A stretch of DNA of 64,000 bases from Aerococcus loyolae. Its GTDB lineage: Bacteria; Bacillota; Bacilli; Lactobacillales; Aerococcaceae. Below the pieces are notes generated by a model that ran no database searches, had not been told where the DNA came from, and worked only from the letters and a program-made list of their open reading frames with translations. Position numbers and translations under genes: made by a program. The number at the start of each line of letters is the position of its first letter. Position 1 is the first letter of the stretch. The DNA lies in contig NZ_CP126958.1 of the NCBI RefSeq assembly GCF_002871915.2, positions 124,001-188,000 of the forward strand, in the 5' to 3' direction. Of this stretch, positions 8,568 through 17,303 are shown in pieces.

Positions 8568-9947
8568 ATGGCAAAGAAAAAATGGCAAGCGCCAGTTAAG
8601 AAGAATCAAATACTCGATGTCACCATCAGAGACCTGACTTATGAAGGCATGGGGGTGGCCAAGATCGATCGCTACCCCCTCTTCATTCAAAATGCCTTGG
8701 TGGGGGAAGACTGCCAGGTCAAGGTGGTCAAAGTGCTTAAGAAGTTTGCCTTTGCTATTGTTCTCAAGCGCTATAATGACGCAGATAGTCGCGTTCCCCT
8801 CCGTGATGAAAATGGCTTAAGGACGGGGACTATGCCCCTCCAACACATGGCCTATCCTACCCAGCTGGATTTCAAGCGCCAACAGGTGGTTAACAGCTTA
8901 CAAAAACAAGGTCTGCTTGACCAAACCCAAGTCCTAGAAACCATCGGCATGGAAGAGCCTTGGCACTACCGTAATAAGGCTCAAATTCCGATTGGTCAAG
9001 CGGACGGCCAGCTCTATACTGGCTTTTACCGCAAGGGGTCGCATAAATTGGTCCCCATGACCGATTACCAAATTCAACTGCCCGGGATTGACCAGACCCT
9101 ACAAAAAGTAGTGACTATCCTTAACCAGTACCCCATCTCTGCCTATGAAGAAGACAGCCACCAAGGCTTACTCCGTCACTTGATCGTTCGCCAAGGCTAC
9201 TATACCGGGCAAATCATGTTGGTGATTGTGATTAATGGGAATAAGCTTCCTGATGAAGAGGAAATCATCGCAGCACTCAAAGCTGAAATTCCTGACTTAG
9301 TTTCTATTGTGATTAATTCTAACCAGAAAAATACCAATGTTATCATGGGCCAAGACCAACGGGTGGTCTATGGTGAGGACCTTTATGAGGACCGCATGTT
9401 TGACTTGACCTTTCGGATTTCCTCCAAGTCCTTCTTCCAGGTCAATACCAGCCAGGCGGAAAAACTCTACCATCAAGCCCTAAAAGCCGCCGATCTCAAG
9501 GGCGATGAAGTGGTGGTGGACGCTTATTGTGGGATTGGGACCATTTCACTTTGCCTCGCCCAAGTTGCTAAAGAGGTCTACGGGGTCGAAGTCGTTCCTG
9601 ATGCTATTGACCAAGCTCGGGAAAACGCCCAGCTCAATGGCTTGGATAATGTGACCTTCCAAGCGGGTAAAGCAGAAGAAGTCATCCAGGACTGGGTCCA
9701 AGCGGGACTTAAACCCGATGTTGTTGTCGTTGACCCCCCACGCAAGGGGCTAGCGGAAGACTTTATCCAGTCAGTCTTAGAGGTCCAACCAGAAAAAATC
9801 GTCTATGTCTCCTGCAATCCTGCCACTCTAGCCCGTGACTTGGCCAAATTTGTCGACCAGGGTTATCAATTAGGTAAGGTTCAACCCGTAGATATGTTCC
9901 CGCAAACCCACCATGTTGAGGCGATCGTGGGGCTGACGCGGAAATAA
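8568..9947 (+). CDS. 23S rRNA (uracil-C5)-methyltransferase, RlmCD/RumA family (first copy)
   Basis: 459 residues. Residues 10-70 form a TRAM RNA-binding domain (TIRDLTYEGMGVAKID), the middle is the family's central domain, and the C-terminal half is a SAM-dependent Rossmann methyltransferase (VVDAYCGIGTISLCLA). The catalytic region reads VVDPPRKGL then YVSCNPATL with the nucleophilic Cys at about residue 416. The Cys cluster that binds an iron-sulfur centre in E. coli RlmD is not seen, as in other Gram-positive homologues. A TATAAT box (8533-8538) lies upstream. A paralogue sits at 25892-27289, so the two may divide uracil positions. Confidence 0.93.
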   Translation: MAKKKWQAPVKKNQILDVTIRDLTYEGMGVAKIDRYPLFIQNALVGEDCQVKVVKVLKKFAFAIVLKRYNDADSRVPLRDENGLRTGTMPLQHMAYPTQLDFKRQQVVNSLQKQGLLDQTQVLETIGMEEPWHYRNKAQIPIGQADGQLYTGFYRKGSHKLVPMTDYQIQLPGIDQTLQKVVTILNQYPISAYEEDSHQGLLRHLIVRQGYYTGQIMLVIVINGNKLPDEEEIIAALKAEIPDLVSIVINSNQKNTNVIMGQDQRVVYGEDLYEDRMFDLTFRISSKSFFQVNTSQAEKLYHQALKAADLKGDEVVVDAYCGIGTISLCLAQVAKEVYGVEVVPDAIDQARENAQLNGLDNVTFQAGKAEEVIQDWVQAGLKPDVVVVDPPRKGLAEDFIQSVLEVQPEKIVYVSCNPATLARDLAKFVDQGYQLGKVQPVDMFPQTHHVEAIVGLTRK

Positions 9948-10170
9948 TTATGAAATGATGCAGTAAGAGCGAACTGCTGAGTGCGTCGTATTAATATCAC
10001 AGGCTTAAGCGAAAAGAGATTAATAAAAAGAACCTATGTCAGAAATTTTTAAGAAGTCGATTAAAAAGAAGGATGCTAAGTTCTTTCAAAGACTGCCAAA
10101 AGCTCGACTAGTGAATAGTTTTTAAAAAATTAGATCTTTGATATAGTAAATAAAAGGGGATGCATGATAT

Positions 10171-10386
10171 ATGGCACTATTTGATAAAAAAGATGAAAAG
10201 AAATATGAACGAATTGTAGAAGATTTTAATCTTGAAGGCCTTAATAAGGATGATTTGGAAGTACTATTGAACAACTCAGATGCAGCATCTGGTGGCTTAA
10301 GTGCTTTGTATGTCCAAAATTATATCATCATGAGACAACTGGATAGACTAAATAAAAATATAGAACAATTGATGAAAAAACAATAA
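10171..10386 (+). CDS. Small hypothetical protein, predicted coiled coil
   Basis: 71 residues, highly charged. The N-terminal half is rich in Lys, Asp and Glu; the C-terminal part (LYVQNYIIMRQLDRLNKNIEQLM) has a heptad-like pattern that could form a short coiled coil. No membrane segment or metal motif. AAGGGGAT precedes the ATG. It lies 22 bp before the RDD-family membrane protein gene and is probably co-transcribed. I do not recognise the family. Confidence 0.6.
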   Translation: MALFDKKDEKKYERIVEDFNLEGLNKDDLEVLLNNSDAASGGLSALYVQNYIIMRQLDRLNKNIEQLMKKQ

Positions 10387-10408
10387 GTATAAATTTAAAA
10401 AAGAAAAG

Positions 10409-10942
10409 ATGTTTAGCCCCAAGAGAGAAATTATGTTTATGAAAAATAATCCAATAGCATTTAAAAGTCGCATGAAAGAATTATTTTTTGATTATTTAGT
10501 CATCCTTTTGTATTTAGCATTACTATTTGTAGTAATGATGGTAGCATATCACCTATTTTTTAAAGGGATTCCGAAAATGAATGAGTTACAAGCGCAGGTC
10601 ATTGCTTTGTTAACATCAGTTATTCCGATAATTTTGCTTTTTGCCTATTTGGATTATTCAAAAGATGGCAGTATAGGTAAACGAAAAGCTGGTTTAAAAC
10701 TCGTTTATAGAGATAAATCTTTTCAAGCAAGTCTTATCAGAAACGTGATCAAATTTTTACCATGGCAAATAAGCCATATGAGCACGATTCATGGAATCTA
10801 TACTGACTTTGACGCATGGGCTATGGGGCTGTTTTTTGTAAGCATCGGATTTGCTGTCTTACTATTATTAATGGGGCTTATGCGCAATGATAAAAGACAT
10901 TTAGGCGATTTGTTGGCGCATACTCAAGTACAGAAGCAATAG
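10409..10942 (+). CDS. RDD-family membrane protein
   Basis: 177-residue integral membrane protein with about three hydrophobic segments (approximately 28-50, 62-80 and 140-160). The RDD features are present: FKSRMKELFFDYLVIL near the first helix, then the hallmark SIGKRKAGLKLV loop, and a C-terminal RHLGDLLAHTQV. RDD proteins are widespread and poorly characterised; some are linked to sodium transport. The start is uncertain: an internal ATG at 10433 is also possible and neither has a strong ribosome site. Confidence 0.75.
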   Translation: MFSPKREIMFMKNNPIAFKSRMKELFFDYLVILLYLALLFVVMMVAYHLFFKGIPKMNELQAQVIALLTSVIPIILLFAYLDYSKDGSIGKRKAGLKLVYRDKSFQASLIRNVIKFLPWQISHMSTIHGIYTDFDAWAMGLFFVSIGFAVLLLLMGLMRNDKRHLGDLLAHTQVQKQ

Positions 10943-11028
10943 AAATTGGTTAGCAAAATAAGCATTAAAATTTTAGGGAAGGACAACAAGTCCAGTCCAT
11001 TTACCAAGAGCGAGGAATCATTAAAAAA

Positions 11029-11049
11029 ACACTCTCGCTCGGAGAGTGT
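11029..11049 (-). terminator. Terminator of the toxin-antitoxin operon
   Basis: On the minus strand, ACACTCTC / GAGAGTGT with a five-base loop is followed by a run of seven T residues (11022-11029 on the plus strand reads as A). It sits three bases beyond the toxin stop codon. Confidence 0.85.
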
Positions 11050-11051
11050 CA

Positions 11052-11366
11052 TTAGATTAAATATTCCCATTGTCTTGATGCGTGTAGAATACGATGAATG
11101 AGCACAGTGTGTTGACTGTTATTAATGATATAGAAAATGAGATAGTTTTTATAGCCTGTGTAACGATAGCCCTTACCAGCTAGGTAATCATCTCTGACGA
11201 GTTGAAATTTTTCAGGCATAAAAGCTAATTGTTCCATAGCTTTTTCAATGCCATTAAGAAATTTATCAGCTGTGTGAGGAGAAGTTAAGTCAGTTTGAAT
11301 ATAGCGAACGATTTCTTTGAGGTCAGCTTGAGCCGAGTCAGTGACTTCAATCCCGTAATCATTCAT
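11052..11366 (-). CDS. RelE/ParE-family toxin
   Basis: 104-residue basic protein with the RelE/ParE fold signature: an N-terminal helix pair (VTDSAQADLKEIVRYI), the KFLNGIEKAMEQLAFMPE segment, and C-terminal beta strands (GYKNYLIFYIIN then VLIHRILHASRQW). RelE members cut mRNA on the ribosome while ParE members poison gyrase; sequence alone does not separate them here. The gene overlaps the upstream antitoxin gene by 8 bp, as is usual for type II modules. Confidence 0.9.
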   Translation of the reverse strand: MNDYGIEVTDSAQADLKEIVRYIQTDLTSPHTADKFLNGIEKAMEQLAFMPEKFQLVRDDYLAGKGYRYTGYKNYLIFYIINNSQHTVLIHRILHASRQWEYLI

Positions 11367-11625
11367 GTTCCAGCTCTTTTCTTAAATTATTCATGACGTC
11401 TTTAAGTGGTTTTGTACGTCCTGCGGCAACATCCTGCTCTCCGGCTTTTAATAAGGCATAAAGTTCATGCTTGCCAACGAGTTGTTCGTAGGATTGAATA
11501 CTCATCACAGCTAAATCGCCACGGCCATTTTTAGTGATAAAAACCGGAGAATTGGTTTCGTTACAAAAGTTAGAAATATCATTGTAGTTATTTCTTAAAT
11601 CTGTACTTGATTGAATCTTAGGCAT
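11359..11625 (-). CDS. Phd/YefM-family antitoxin
   Basis: 88-residue antitoxin. The N-terminal Phd/YefM DNA-binding domain reads STDLRNNYNDISNFC then PVFITKNGRGDLAVMSIQSYEQL, and the C-terminal tail (about residue 55 onward) should neutralise the toxin. It is the first gene of the pair and lies just behind an inverted repeat likely to be its own operator. A related tail sequence (ELxxxL..G...AG.TKP) appears in the orphan protein at 17085. Confidence 0.9.
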   Translation of the reverse strand: MPKIQSSTDLRNNYNDISNFCNETNSPVFITKNGRGDLAVMSIQSYEQLVGKHELYALLKAGEQDVAAGRTKPLKDVMNNLRKELEHE

Positions 11626-11641
11626 TTAAATCACTCCTTAT

Positions 11642-11666
11642 AAAGAAATAATACCATTATTTCTTT
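11642..11666 (-). promoter_or_regulatory. Probable autoregulatory operator of the toxin-antitoxin operon
   Basis: Perfect 10-bp inverted repeat AAAGAAATAA (11642-11651) and TTATTTCTTT (11657-11666) separated by five bases, 17 bp upstream of the antitoxin start and within the expected promoter. Phd-type antitoxins bind such dyads for autorepression. Confidence 0.65.
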
Positions 11667-11997
11667 AGATCGGCAAAGAAAGGTATTCCTAGCCTAGCTT
11701 ATTGCCCATACCTTCAATAAGTCCTTGAAAAAATATATTAATCAATGAAAATTGAAATAAGAAACTAGCAAGAAGCTCCAACAATGGGGCTTTTTTTAAT
11801 GAGATAAATTTTAATAAATAGTAGTTAAATGAATAATAATATAAGTTAATCTTTTACAATGATAAATTATGATTTGTTTAATGTACACGCTTGATCGGTA
11901 AATGATAATTCATTTTTAAAAGTCCCATGATAGAATAACTTAATCATAAAGAACTTAAATACTATTGATATTAGATTTAAGTAAAGGAGGAAAAAAG
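11667..11997 (+). other. Intergenic region upstream of the ECF operon
   Basis: AT-rich and without a supported gene. It contains one plus-strand hairpin terminator of a type repeated in this window (AAGCTCC / GGGGCTT, about 11772-11797, then seven T), although no plus-strand gene ends nearby. The ECF operon promoter must lie between about 11860 and 11970; I cannot pick a convincing -35. A strong AAAGGAGG at 11983-11990 serves the first gene. No riboswitch fold was recognised. Confidence 0.5.
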
Positions 11998-12552
11998 ATG
12001 AATAAACATTTTACTACACGAAACATTGTTGCAGTCGCTATTGGAGCAGCCCTATTTGGGATTTTGATGACTTATGGAGGGATTCCGGTTTTTACCAATA
12101 CCAAGTTATCCACGGCTTATATCGTTCCTATCGTCGTTGGCGCCCTCTTTGGACCGGTTCAAGCAGGCCTAGTTGGTTTGATCGGGAATGTTTTTGCGGA
12201 TGCCTTAGGCGGAAGTGGTTTCTGGTTGGATTGGACCGTTGGGAATATGTTTGCTTGCTTCTTTATCGGTGCCTTACAACTTTATGGGGCCGATATTCGT
12301 CGGGGGATATTTACAGCTAAACACGCGGTGATTTATGCCTTGGTATCGGTTGTAGGATTAGAACTTTCTTTTGGTTTGATCACCCCGCTCTTGACTAAGG
12401 TCTTCTACGGTGGTGAGTTGGCCATTACCATCACTCAAGCCCAAGTGGCGGTATTAACCAATGCCATCGTCGTCCTTGTTGTTGGGATTCCATTGCTCTT
12501 TACTCTAGCTAAACGTTATCGGGGGACAACAAATTTGGTGGATGAGGACTAA
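11998..12552 (+). CDS. ECF transporter S component, UPF0397 family
   Basis: 184-residue membrane protein with about five to six hydrophobic helices. Its sequence resembles the UPF0397 S components that accompany fused ATPases in Gram-positive bacteria (IVAVAIGAALFGILMTYGG, VVGALFGPVQAGLVGLIGN, GSGFWLDWTVGNMFACFFIG). S components capture the vitamin or nutrient substrate and dock on the energy-coupling module. The ATG at 11998 is preferred to upstream starts because AAAGGAGG lies 7 bases before it. The stop overlaps the next start (TAATG). Substrate unknown; the two SAM-hydrolysing-family genes at the end of the operon hint at a purine, methionine or SAM-related compound. Confidence 0.85.
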   Translation: MNKHFTTRNIVAVAIGAALFGILMTYGGIPVFTNTKLSTAYIVPIVVGALFGPVQAGLVGLIGNVFADALGGSGFWLDWTVGNMFACFFIGALQLYGADIRRGIFTAKHAVIYALVSVVGLELSFGLITPLLTKVFYGGELAITITQAQVAVLTNAIVVLVVGIPLLFTLAKRYRGTTNLVDED

Positions 12553-14282
12553 TGAAGCACACTAGCCTTTCACCAATCATTCAATTTAAAGATTTTTCTT
12601 TTACCTATGCGTCTGCCAAGGAACCAGCCCTTAAAGACATTAACTTGGAAATTTATCCGGGCGAAAAGATTCTGATTTTAGGGGCTAGCGGGAGCGGAAA
12701 ATCCACCCTGGGGCAGTGCATCAATGGACTGATTCCTAACCAGTTTGACGGGACCATCACTGGAACAGCGACTGTGGCTGGACACGCGGTGGGGTCTTCA
12801 TCAGTTTTTGATTTGTCCCAAGAAGTCGGCTCTGTCTTACAGGATAGTGATGCTCAGTTTGTGGGGATTAACGTGGCTGAAGATATTGCCTTTGCCCTGG
12901 AAAACCGTAATACTCCCAGGTCTATGATGCGAACCTTCGTTGCTAAAGTCGCCAGGCGGGTCGGGGTGGTTGACCAGTTACAGTCCCTACCCTATTCTCT
13001 ATCCGGCGGTCAGAAGCAAAAAGTTTCTGTGGCCGGGATTCTGGGGGAGAAAAACCAAATTTTACTCTTTGATGAGCCCTTAGCAGCCTTAGATCCTCAG
13101 ATGGGCCTATCTATGGTTGAACTCATCGATTCCTTGAATCAAGAGGATGGGAAGACCGTGATCATTATCGAACATCGCTTTGAAGACGTCCTTCATCGTC
13201 CCATTGATCGGGTGGTCTTGTTAGACCAAGGGCGGATTGTGACCGTGATGACGCCAGATGAACTGATTGCTTCCGACCTCTTGATTCAATATGGCATTCG
13301 CGAGCCGCTTTATATCAGTGCCTTGAAGAATATGTACGGGGGCTTGAAGCAAAAGCAAGGCTTGACTCAGTTGGAGACCCTCGACCTCGCTCCCTACCAA
13401 GGCAAACAGCCTTGGCTAGATGATGAGAACACTGCTTCTAAAGAAGCTGAGACAAGTGATCAGGATCCGCAAAGTGAGTCTGATCAGGTCATTATCCGTC
13501 TAGAGGACTTGCGTTTTGGCTATGATCCCAAGCAGCCGCTTATTCAAATCCCTGAGCTAAGCATTAGACGGGGAGAACGCATCGCCATTGTGGGTGAGAA
13601 TGGGTCGGGAAAATCTACCTTGGCCAAGCTCTTAACCGGTGTCTTAAAACCACAAGCAGGTAAGATTGAGCGCCTAGGTAACCCGGTTACTATCCAAGAA
13701 ATTGCCCAACTGATTGGTTATGTCATGCAGAATCCTAATCAAATGCTGGTGACGGATTCAGTCTATCGGGAGATCGCCTTGGGATTGGAATACCGTCAAG
13801 TTGATCAGGCTGAAATCGATTCGCGGGTCCAGCAAGTCCTCCAAGTCACTGGGCTCTATTCCAAGCGGAACTGGCCCATTTCAGCCCTAAGTTACGGGCA
13901 GAAGAAGCGCTTATCAGTAGCCATTGTGCTTGCCCTAGAGCCTACTTGTATTATCCTGGACGAGCCAACTGCTGGACAAGACTATGCCCATTACCGGGAA
14001 ATTATGGAATTTATTGACGACTTGAACCAGACCTATCAAATGACCATGATTTTTATCACTCATGATATGCATCTGGCCCTGGAATACACTGACCGGGGTT
14101 TGGCCATTGAAGACGGGCATTTAATTGCGGACCGGCCGATTTTTGACATTTTAGCGGATGACCAGCTGGTTGAGCGGGCTTCCTTGAAGAAAACGTCCAT
14201 TTTTGAATTTGCCCATCGTCTGAATTTACCGGTGGCTAACTTTGTCCAAGCCTTCATCAAAAGCGAAAGGGAGGGGAAGTAG
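12552..14282 (+). CDS. ECF transporter energy-coupling ATPase, fused A1-A2 (YkoD-like)
   Basis: 576 residues with two complete ABC ATPase domains in one chain. Domain 1 (about 8-245) has Walker A GASGSGKST, signature LSGGQKQK and Walker B ILLFDEP; domain 2 (about 310-560) has Walker A GENGSGKST, signature LSYGQKKR and Walker B CIILDEP. A linker rich in Asp, Glu and Ser (about 285-310) joins them. Many ECF systems use two separate ATPases; the fused form is typical with UPF0397 S components. It powers uptake together with the T component, whose start codon directly follows this stop. Confidence 0.93.
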   Translation: MKHTSLSPIIQFKDFSFTYASAKEPALKDINLEIYPGEKILILGASGSGKSTLGQCINGLIPNQFDGTITGTATVAGHAVGSSSVFDLSQEVGSVLQDSDAQFVGINVAEDIAFALENRNTPRSMMRTFVAKVARRVGVVDQLQSLPYSLSGGQKQKVSVAGILGEKNQILLFDEPLAALDPQMGLSMVELIDSLNQEDGKTVIIIEHRFEDVLHRPIDRVVLLDQGRIVTVMTPDELIASDLLIQYGIREPLYISALKNMYGGLKQKQGLTQLETLDLAPYQGKQPWLDDENTASKEAETSDQDPQSESDQVIIRLEDLRFGYDPKQPLIQIPELSIRRGERIAIVGENGSGKSTLAKLLTGVLKPQAGKIERLGNPVTIQEIAQLIGYVMQNPNQMLVTDSVYREIALGLEYRQVDQAEIDSRVQQVLQVTGLYSKRNWPISALSYGQKKRLSVAIVLALEPTCIILDEPTAGQDYAHYREIMEFIDDLNQTYQMTMIFITHDMHLALEYTDRGLAIEDGHLIADRPIFDILADDQLVERASLKKTSIFEFAHRLNLPVANFVQAFIKSEREGK

Positions 14283-15125
14283 ATGCATGATCAATTGATT
14301 ATCCGTTATGAAATTGGCGATGGTTACTTTGACCGCTTGGCGGGTTCAACCAAGCTATGGGTCTTTGTGACTGCGCTAGCCTTAATGATGGTTTCTTTCG
14401 ACCTACGGATTATCCTCCCCCTTTTTCTCATTCATACTTGGATTTTTAAGCAGGTTTATCGGGAAAGTCGGGCGCTGAAGTTTATCTTTCGTTTTATGTT
14501 AATTATGAACTTGATTAATGTCTTGCTATACTATCTGGCTAATCCCTTAACTGGGACCGAGTTGGCTGGACAGGTAACGGTCTTGTATCGCTTTAATGAT
14601 TACTTTGTTCTTACCTATGAGACCCTAGTTTATTTCTTTGCCAGAATTATGAAGATGATCGGTAGTTTGATTATTAGTTTGTGCTTTATCCTAACTATTA
14701 CCCCTACCCAGTTAGCGAGTGGTTTGTATGCCATGGGCGTGCCTTACCAAATTGGCACCATGTTCTCCTTGGGGCTGAGATATATGCCTGATATCTTCCG
14801 TGATTTTACGGCGATCAAGGAATCCATGCAGATGCGGGGCTTGGAGCTCAATCCTAAGCGGGCCGGCCTCTTCAAACGACTCAAGGCCAATACCGCCATT
14901 CTCTTGCCCTTAATTATTGTCTCCTTTGACCAGGTGGAAACCATTTCCAGTGCCATGGATCTGAGAGGCTATGGACAAGGGAAAAAACGGACTTACTACG
15001 GCGATCTTGAGCCTGGGAACCACGATAAACAGATGCGACTCTTGGCCATCGTTCAAGGGGGAATCTTTGTTATTTATATGTGGCTACGATTGACAGGAAG
15101 AGTTCATGAATTGTGGGTTATTTAG
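14283..15125 (+). CDS. ECF transporter T component (transmembrane energy-coupling protein)
   Basis: 280-residue EcfT/CbiQ-family membrane protein. Hydrophobic helices occur at about 25-60, 75-90, 115-140 and 250-275. The two coupling-helix motifs that contact the ATPases are visible as SMQMRGLELNPKR and SSAMDLRGYGQGKKRT (Ala/Met-x-Arg-Gly type). It begins directly after the ATPase stop codon without a gap, which fits translational coupling. The downstream DUF62 genes begin 80 bp later on the same strand. Confidence 0.92.
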   Translation: MHDQLIIRYEIGDGYFDRLAGSTKLWVFVTALALMMVSFDLRIILPLFLIHTWIFKQVYRESRALKFIFRFMLIMNLINVLLYYLANPLTGTELAGQVTVLYRFNDYFVLTYETLVYFFARIMKMIGSLIISLCFILTITPTQLASGLYAMGVPYQIGTMFSLGLRYMPDIFRDFTAIKESMQMRGLELNPKRAGLFKRLKANTAILLPLIIVSFDQVETISSAMDLRGYGQGKKRTYYGDLEPGNHDKQMRLLAIVQGGIFVIYMWLRLTGRVHELWVI

Positions 15126-15205
15126 CTAAGCGATGACTAGTACGGCGACTTGTATTCACTGTTCCAGTGATTTGACGCCATGATAGAAGGGAGACCATTA
15201 ACATA

Positions 15206-16054
15206 GTGAAAGCTATTTTAGTATTTCAGACCGATTTTACCTATAAAGAGGCTGCTGTCAGCGCCATGTATGGCGTGGTCAAGTCAGTTGACCGTGAACT
15301 AGAAATTATTACCGGGACTCATGAGATTCCCAACTATGATATCTGGAGCGGTTCTTTCCGGCTCTACCAACCCATGCAATTTTGGCCCAAGGGCACCATT
15401 TTCGTCTCGGTCATTGACCCGGGTGTGGGCACGAGTCGAAGAGCTTGTATTGCCCAGACCAAAAACGGCTACACCATTGTGACCCCTGATAACGGGAGTT
15501 TGACCCATGTCGCTGAGCACTTTGGCATTGAACGGGTGGTTGAGATAGATATTGACCGTCACCGCCTCAAAGGTCAGGGGACGGAAGGGATCTCAGTCTT
15601 TCATGGCCGTGATGTCTTTGCTTATTGTGCCGCCCAGCTAGCGAGCGGGCAAGTTGCCTTTGAAGATTTTGGGAATGAATATCCGGTAGATGAGATTGTC
15701 ACTTTCGACTTGATCGAGCCGGTGCAAGCCAAGGATCGGTTGACAGGCATGGGGGAAATTATTGATCCTAACTTTGGTAATTATTGGACCAATATTCCCT
15801 TTGCTTGGTTAAAAGATCAAGCCGGGAAGTCAGTTTGGGTCATTGTTCGTTCGGCTAGTGGAGAAGTAGTCTTCGATGAGCCGATTCAAATTCATAAGAC
15901 CTTTGGCGAGGTGAGTCTAGGTGAATTAACGATTTACCAGAATGAATTTGCTAACTTGAGTCTAGCCATTAACCAGGGCAGTTTTATCTCTAAATATGAC
16001 CTGCCTTATGGGGTTGGTGTCAGTGTTGAAGTAGTATTGAGTGAGGAGGAATAG
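15206..16054 (+). CDS. SAM hydroxide adenosyltransferase (DUF62), putatively active
   Basis: 282-residue DUF62-family enzyme; characterised members hydrolyse S-adenosylmethionine to adenosine and methionine. Conserved blocks are present: FQTDF at the N terminus, IDPGVGTSRRA with the catalytic Arg, TPDNGSLTHV that binds the nucleoside, and FHGRDVFAY with the catalytic His. The C-terminal barrel contains FGNYWTNI. A GTG start at 15206 is supported by GAAGGGAG upstream. It follows the ECF transporter and three bases separate its stop from the next gene, a diverged paralogue. The context suggests handling of, or a regulatory link to, the transporter's substrate. Confidence 0.88.
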   Translation: MKAILVFQTDFTYKEAAVSAMYGVVKSVDRELEIITGTHEIPNYDIWSGSFRLYQPMQFWPKGTIFVSVIDPGVGTSRRACIAQTKNGYTIVTPDNGSLTHVAEHFGIERVVEIDIDRHRLKGQGTEGISVFHGRDVFAYCAAQLASGQVAFEDFGNEYPVDEIVTFDLIEPVQAKDRLTGMGEIIDPNFGNYWTNIPFAWLKDQAGKSVWVIVRSASGEVVFDEPIQIHKTFGEVSLGELTIYQNEFANLSLAINQGSFISKYDLPYGVGVSVEVVLSEEE

Positions 16055-16057
16055 AGA

Positions 16058-16933
16058 ATGGTTGTTGATTTCAGTAAATTACCGGCTTTTCGTCAGCAAT
16101 TAGTGTTTCAAAGTGACTTTGGACTGAATGATGGGGCGGTATCGGCCATGACGGGAGTGGTGGTGACAGTTGATGAGAGCTTGAGCATCCATCACTTAAC
16201 CCATAATATTCCACCTTATGATATTTATTTGGCTGGCTACCGATTGTATCAGACCTATTCCTACTGGCCTGAGGGGACCATCTTCGTATCGATTGTGGAC
16301 CCGGGTGTGGGCTACAAGCAAAAGTCAGTCATTGCCTTATTAGACAGTGGCCACTATATCGTTACTCCTAATAATGGCACCCTGTCCTTTCTAGCCAAGT
16401 ATGTGGGAATCCAGGCAGTCTGGGAAATTGACAAGGAGAAAAACTTGTTACCCTCGACCAACCAGTCCTATACCTTCTATGGCCGTGACTTGTATGCCTA
16501 TACGGCAGCTCGCTTAGCTAGTGGTCAGCTGGACTTGAGTGAGGTGGGCGAAGAACTTGATATCAGTGAGCTCAAGCTCTATGAGATTGATGATTTCCAC
16601 ATTGATTCAGAGGAAGGCCTGCTCAGCGGTCACGTTGCCATTCACGATGAACGTTTCGGCTCGCTCTGGACTAATATTCCTTATGAGTCTTTGCAAGACT
16701 TAGCAGTGAAAATTGGAGACCAAATCCATCTCAAGATCAACCACCAAGGGCAGACGGTCTATGATGACGTCGTGCCTGTAGTCCAATCTTTCCAATCTGT
16801 GCCTCAGAGTCGGGCATTGATTTACTGTAACTCGCTCAAGAATTTGGCAGTGGCCCTCAACCAGAACAGTTTTGCCCAAGCCTACAAGGTCGGTTACGGG
16901 TCCGATTGGCAAGTCACTTTTTCAAAAGATTAA
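16058..16933 (+). CDS. DUF62-family paralogue lacking catalytic residues
   Basis: 291 residues and clearly homologous along its length to the preceding protein (FQSDFG, VDPGVG, TPNNGTL, FYGRDLYAY, FGSLWTNI). Two positions considered catalytic in DUF62 enzymes differ: the Arg after PGVG is replaced (PGVGYKQK instead of PGVGTSRR) and the His of FHGRD is Tyr. The nucleoside-binding Asn and the fold-defining Asp of SDF are kept. This suggests a protein that binds an adenosyl compound without hydrolysing SAM, or a partner subunit of the active enzyme. It is the last gene of the ECF operon, followed by a terminator. Confidence 0.82.
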   Translation: MVVDFSKLPAFRQQLVFQSDFGLNDGAVSAMTGVVVTVDESLSIHHLTHNIPPYDIYLAGYRLYQTYSYWPEGTIFVSIVDPGVGYKQKSVIALLDSGHYIVTPNNGTLSFLAKYVGIQAVWEIDKEKNLLPSTNQSYTFYGRDLYAYTAARLASGQLDLSEVGEELDISELKLYEIDDFHIDSEEGLLSGHVAIHDERFGSLWTNIPYESLQDLAVKIGDQIHLKINHQGQTVYDDVVPVVQSFQSVPQSRALIYCNSLKNLAVALNQNSFAQAYKVGYGSDWQVTFSKD

Positions 16934-16959
16934 ATGGGTATGGATATTTGTGAATTGAA

Positions 16960-16990
16960 AGAAGCTCCAGAAATGGGGCTTTTTCTTTTT
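16960..16990 (+). terminator. Terminator of the ECF-DUF62 operon
   Basis: AAGCTCC / GGGGCTT hairpin followed by TTTTCTTTTT, a member of the repeated terminator family described under findings. Confidence 0.82.
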
Positions 16991-17084
16991 GGCGAAAAAG
17001 GATAAATTGGTTGATGTTTGTAGCAGATAGGCTGTTTTGATAAAATTTAATTAAGAAGAATTTGTAAAGAGGAAGAACGCTTTT

Positions 17085-17303
17085 ATGGAAAACTTTGAAA
17101 ACTTATACCTTTCTCAAGTTCATTCGCAAGAAAGCTGTCCTGCTGATGCTACACTAGCGTATAGAAGATCGCTAAATAAAGATGCCTCGGCAAAAGATGA
17201 ATTGCACAGAGAGTTAGAAAAGGGATATCAATCATTCCTAGCTGGCGATACTAAACCCGCAGATGAAGTTTTTGCTTCTTTGCGCGAGGAATTTGATCTA
17301 TGA
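17085..17303 (+). CDS. Orphan antitoxin-like protein
   Basis: 72 residues. The C-terminal half (DELHRELEKGYQSFLAG then DTKPADEVFASLREEF) matches the tail pattern of the Phd-type antitoxin at 11359 (ELYALLKAGEQDVAAG then RTKPLKDVMNNLRKEL). The N-terminal half does not show a clear Phd DNA-binding domain. The stop codon overlaps a potential ATG (ATGA), as would be expected for a coupled toxin gene, but the toxin frame is broken. It is probably the surviving half of a decayed type II module, so its present role is doubtful. Confidence 0.5.
   Translation: MENFENLYLSQVHSQESCPADATLAYRRSLNKDASAKDELHRELEKGYQSFLAGDTKPADEVFASLREEFDL

Noticed and set aside
10036-10125. 29-codon ORF with ATG between the first RlmCD-type gene and the small coiled-coil gene
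   Set aside because: No convincing ribosome site or family resemblance; it could be a relic but nothing supports it.
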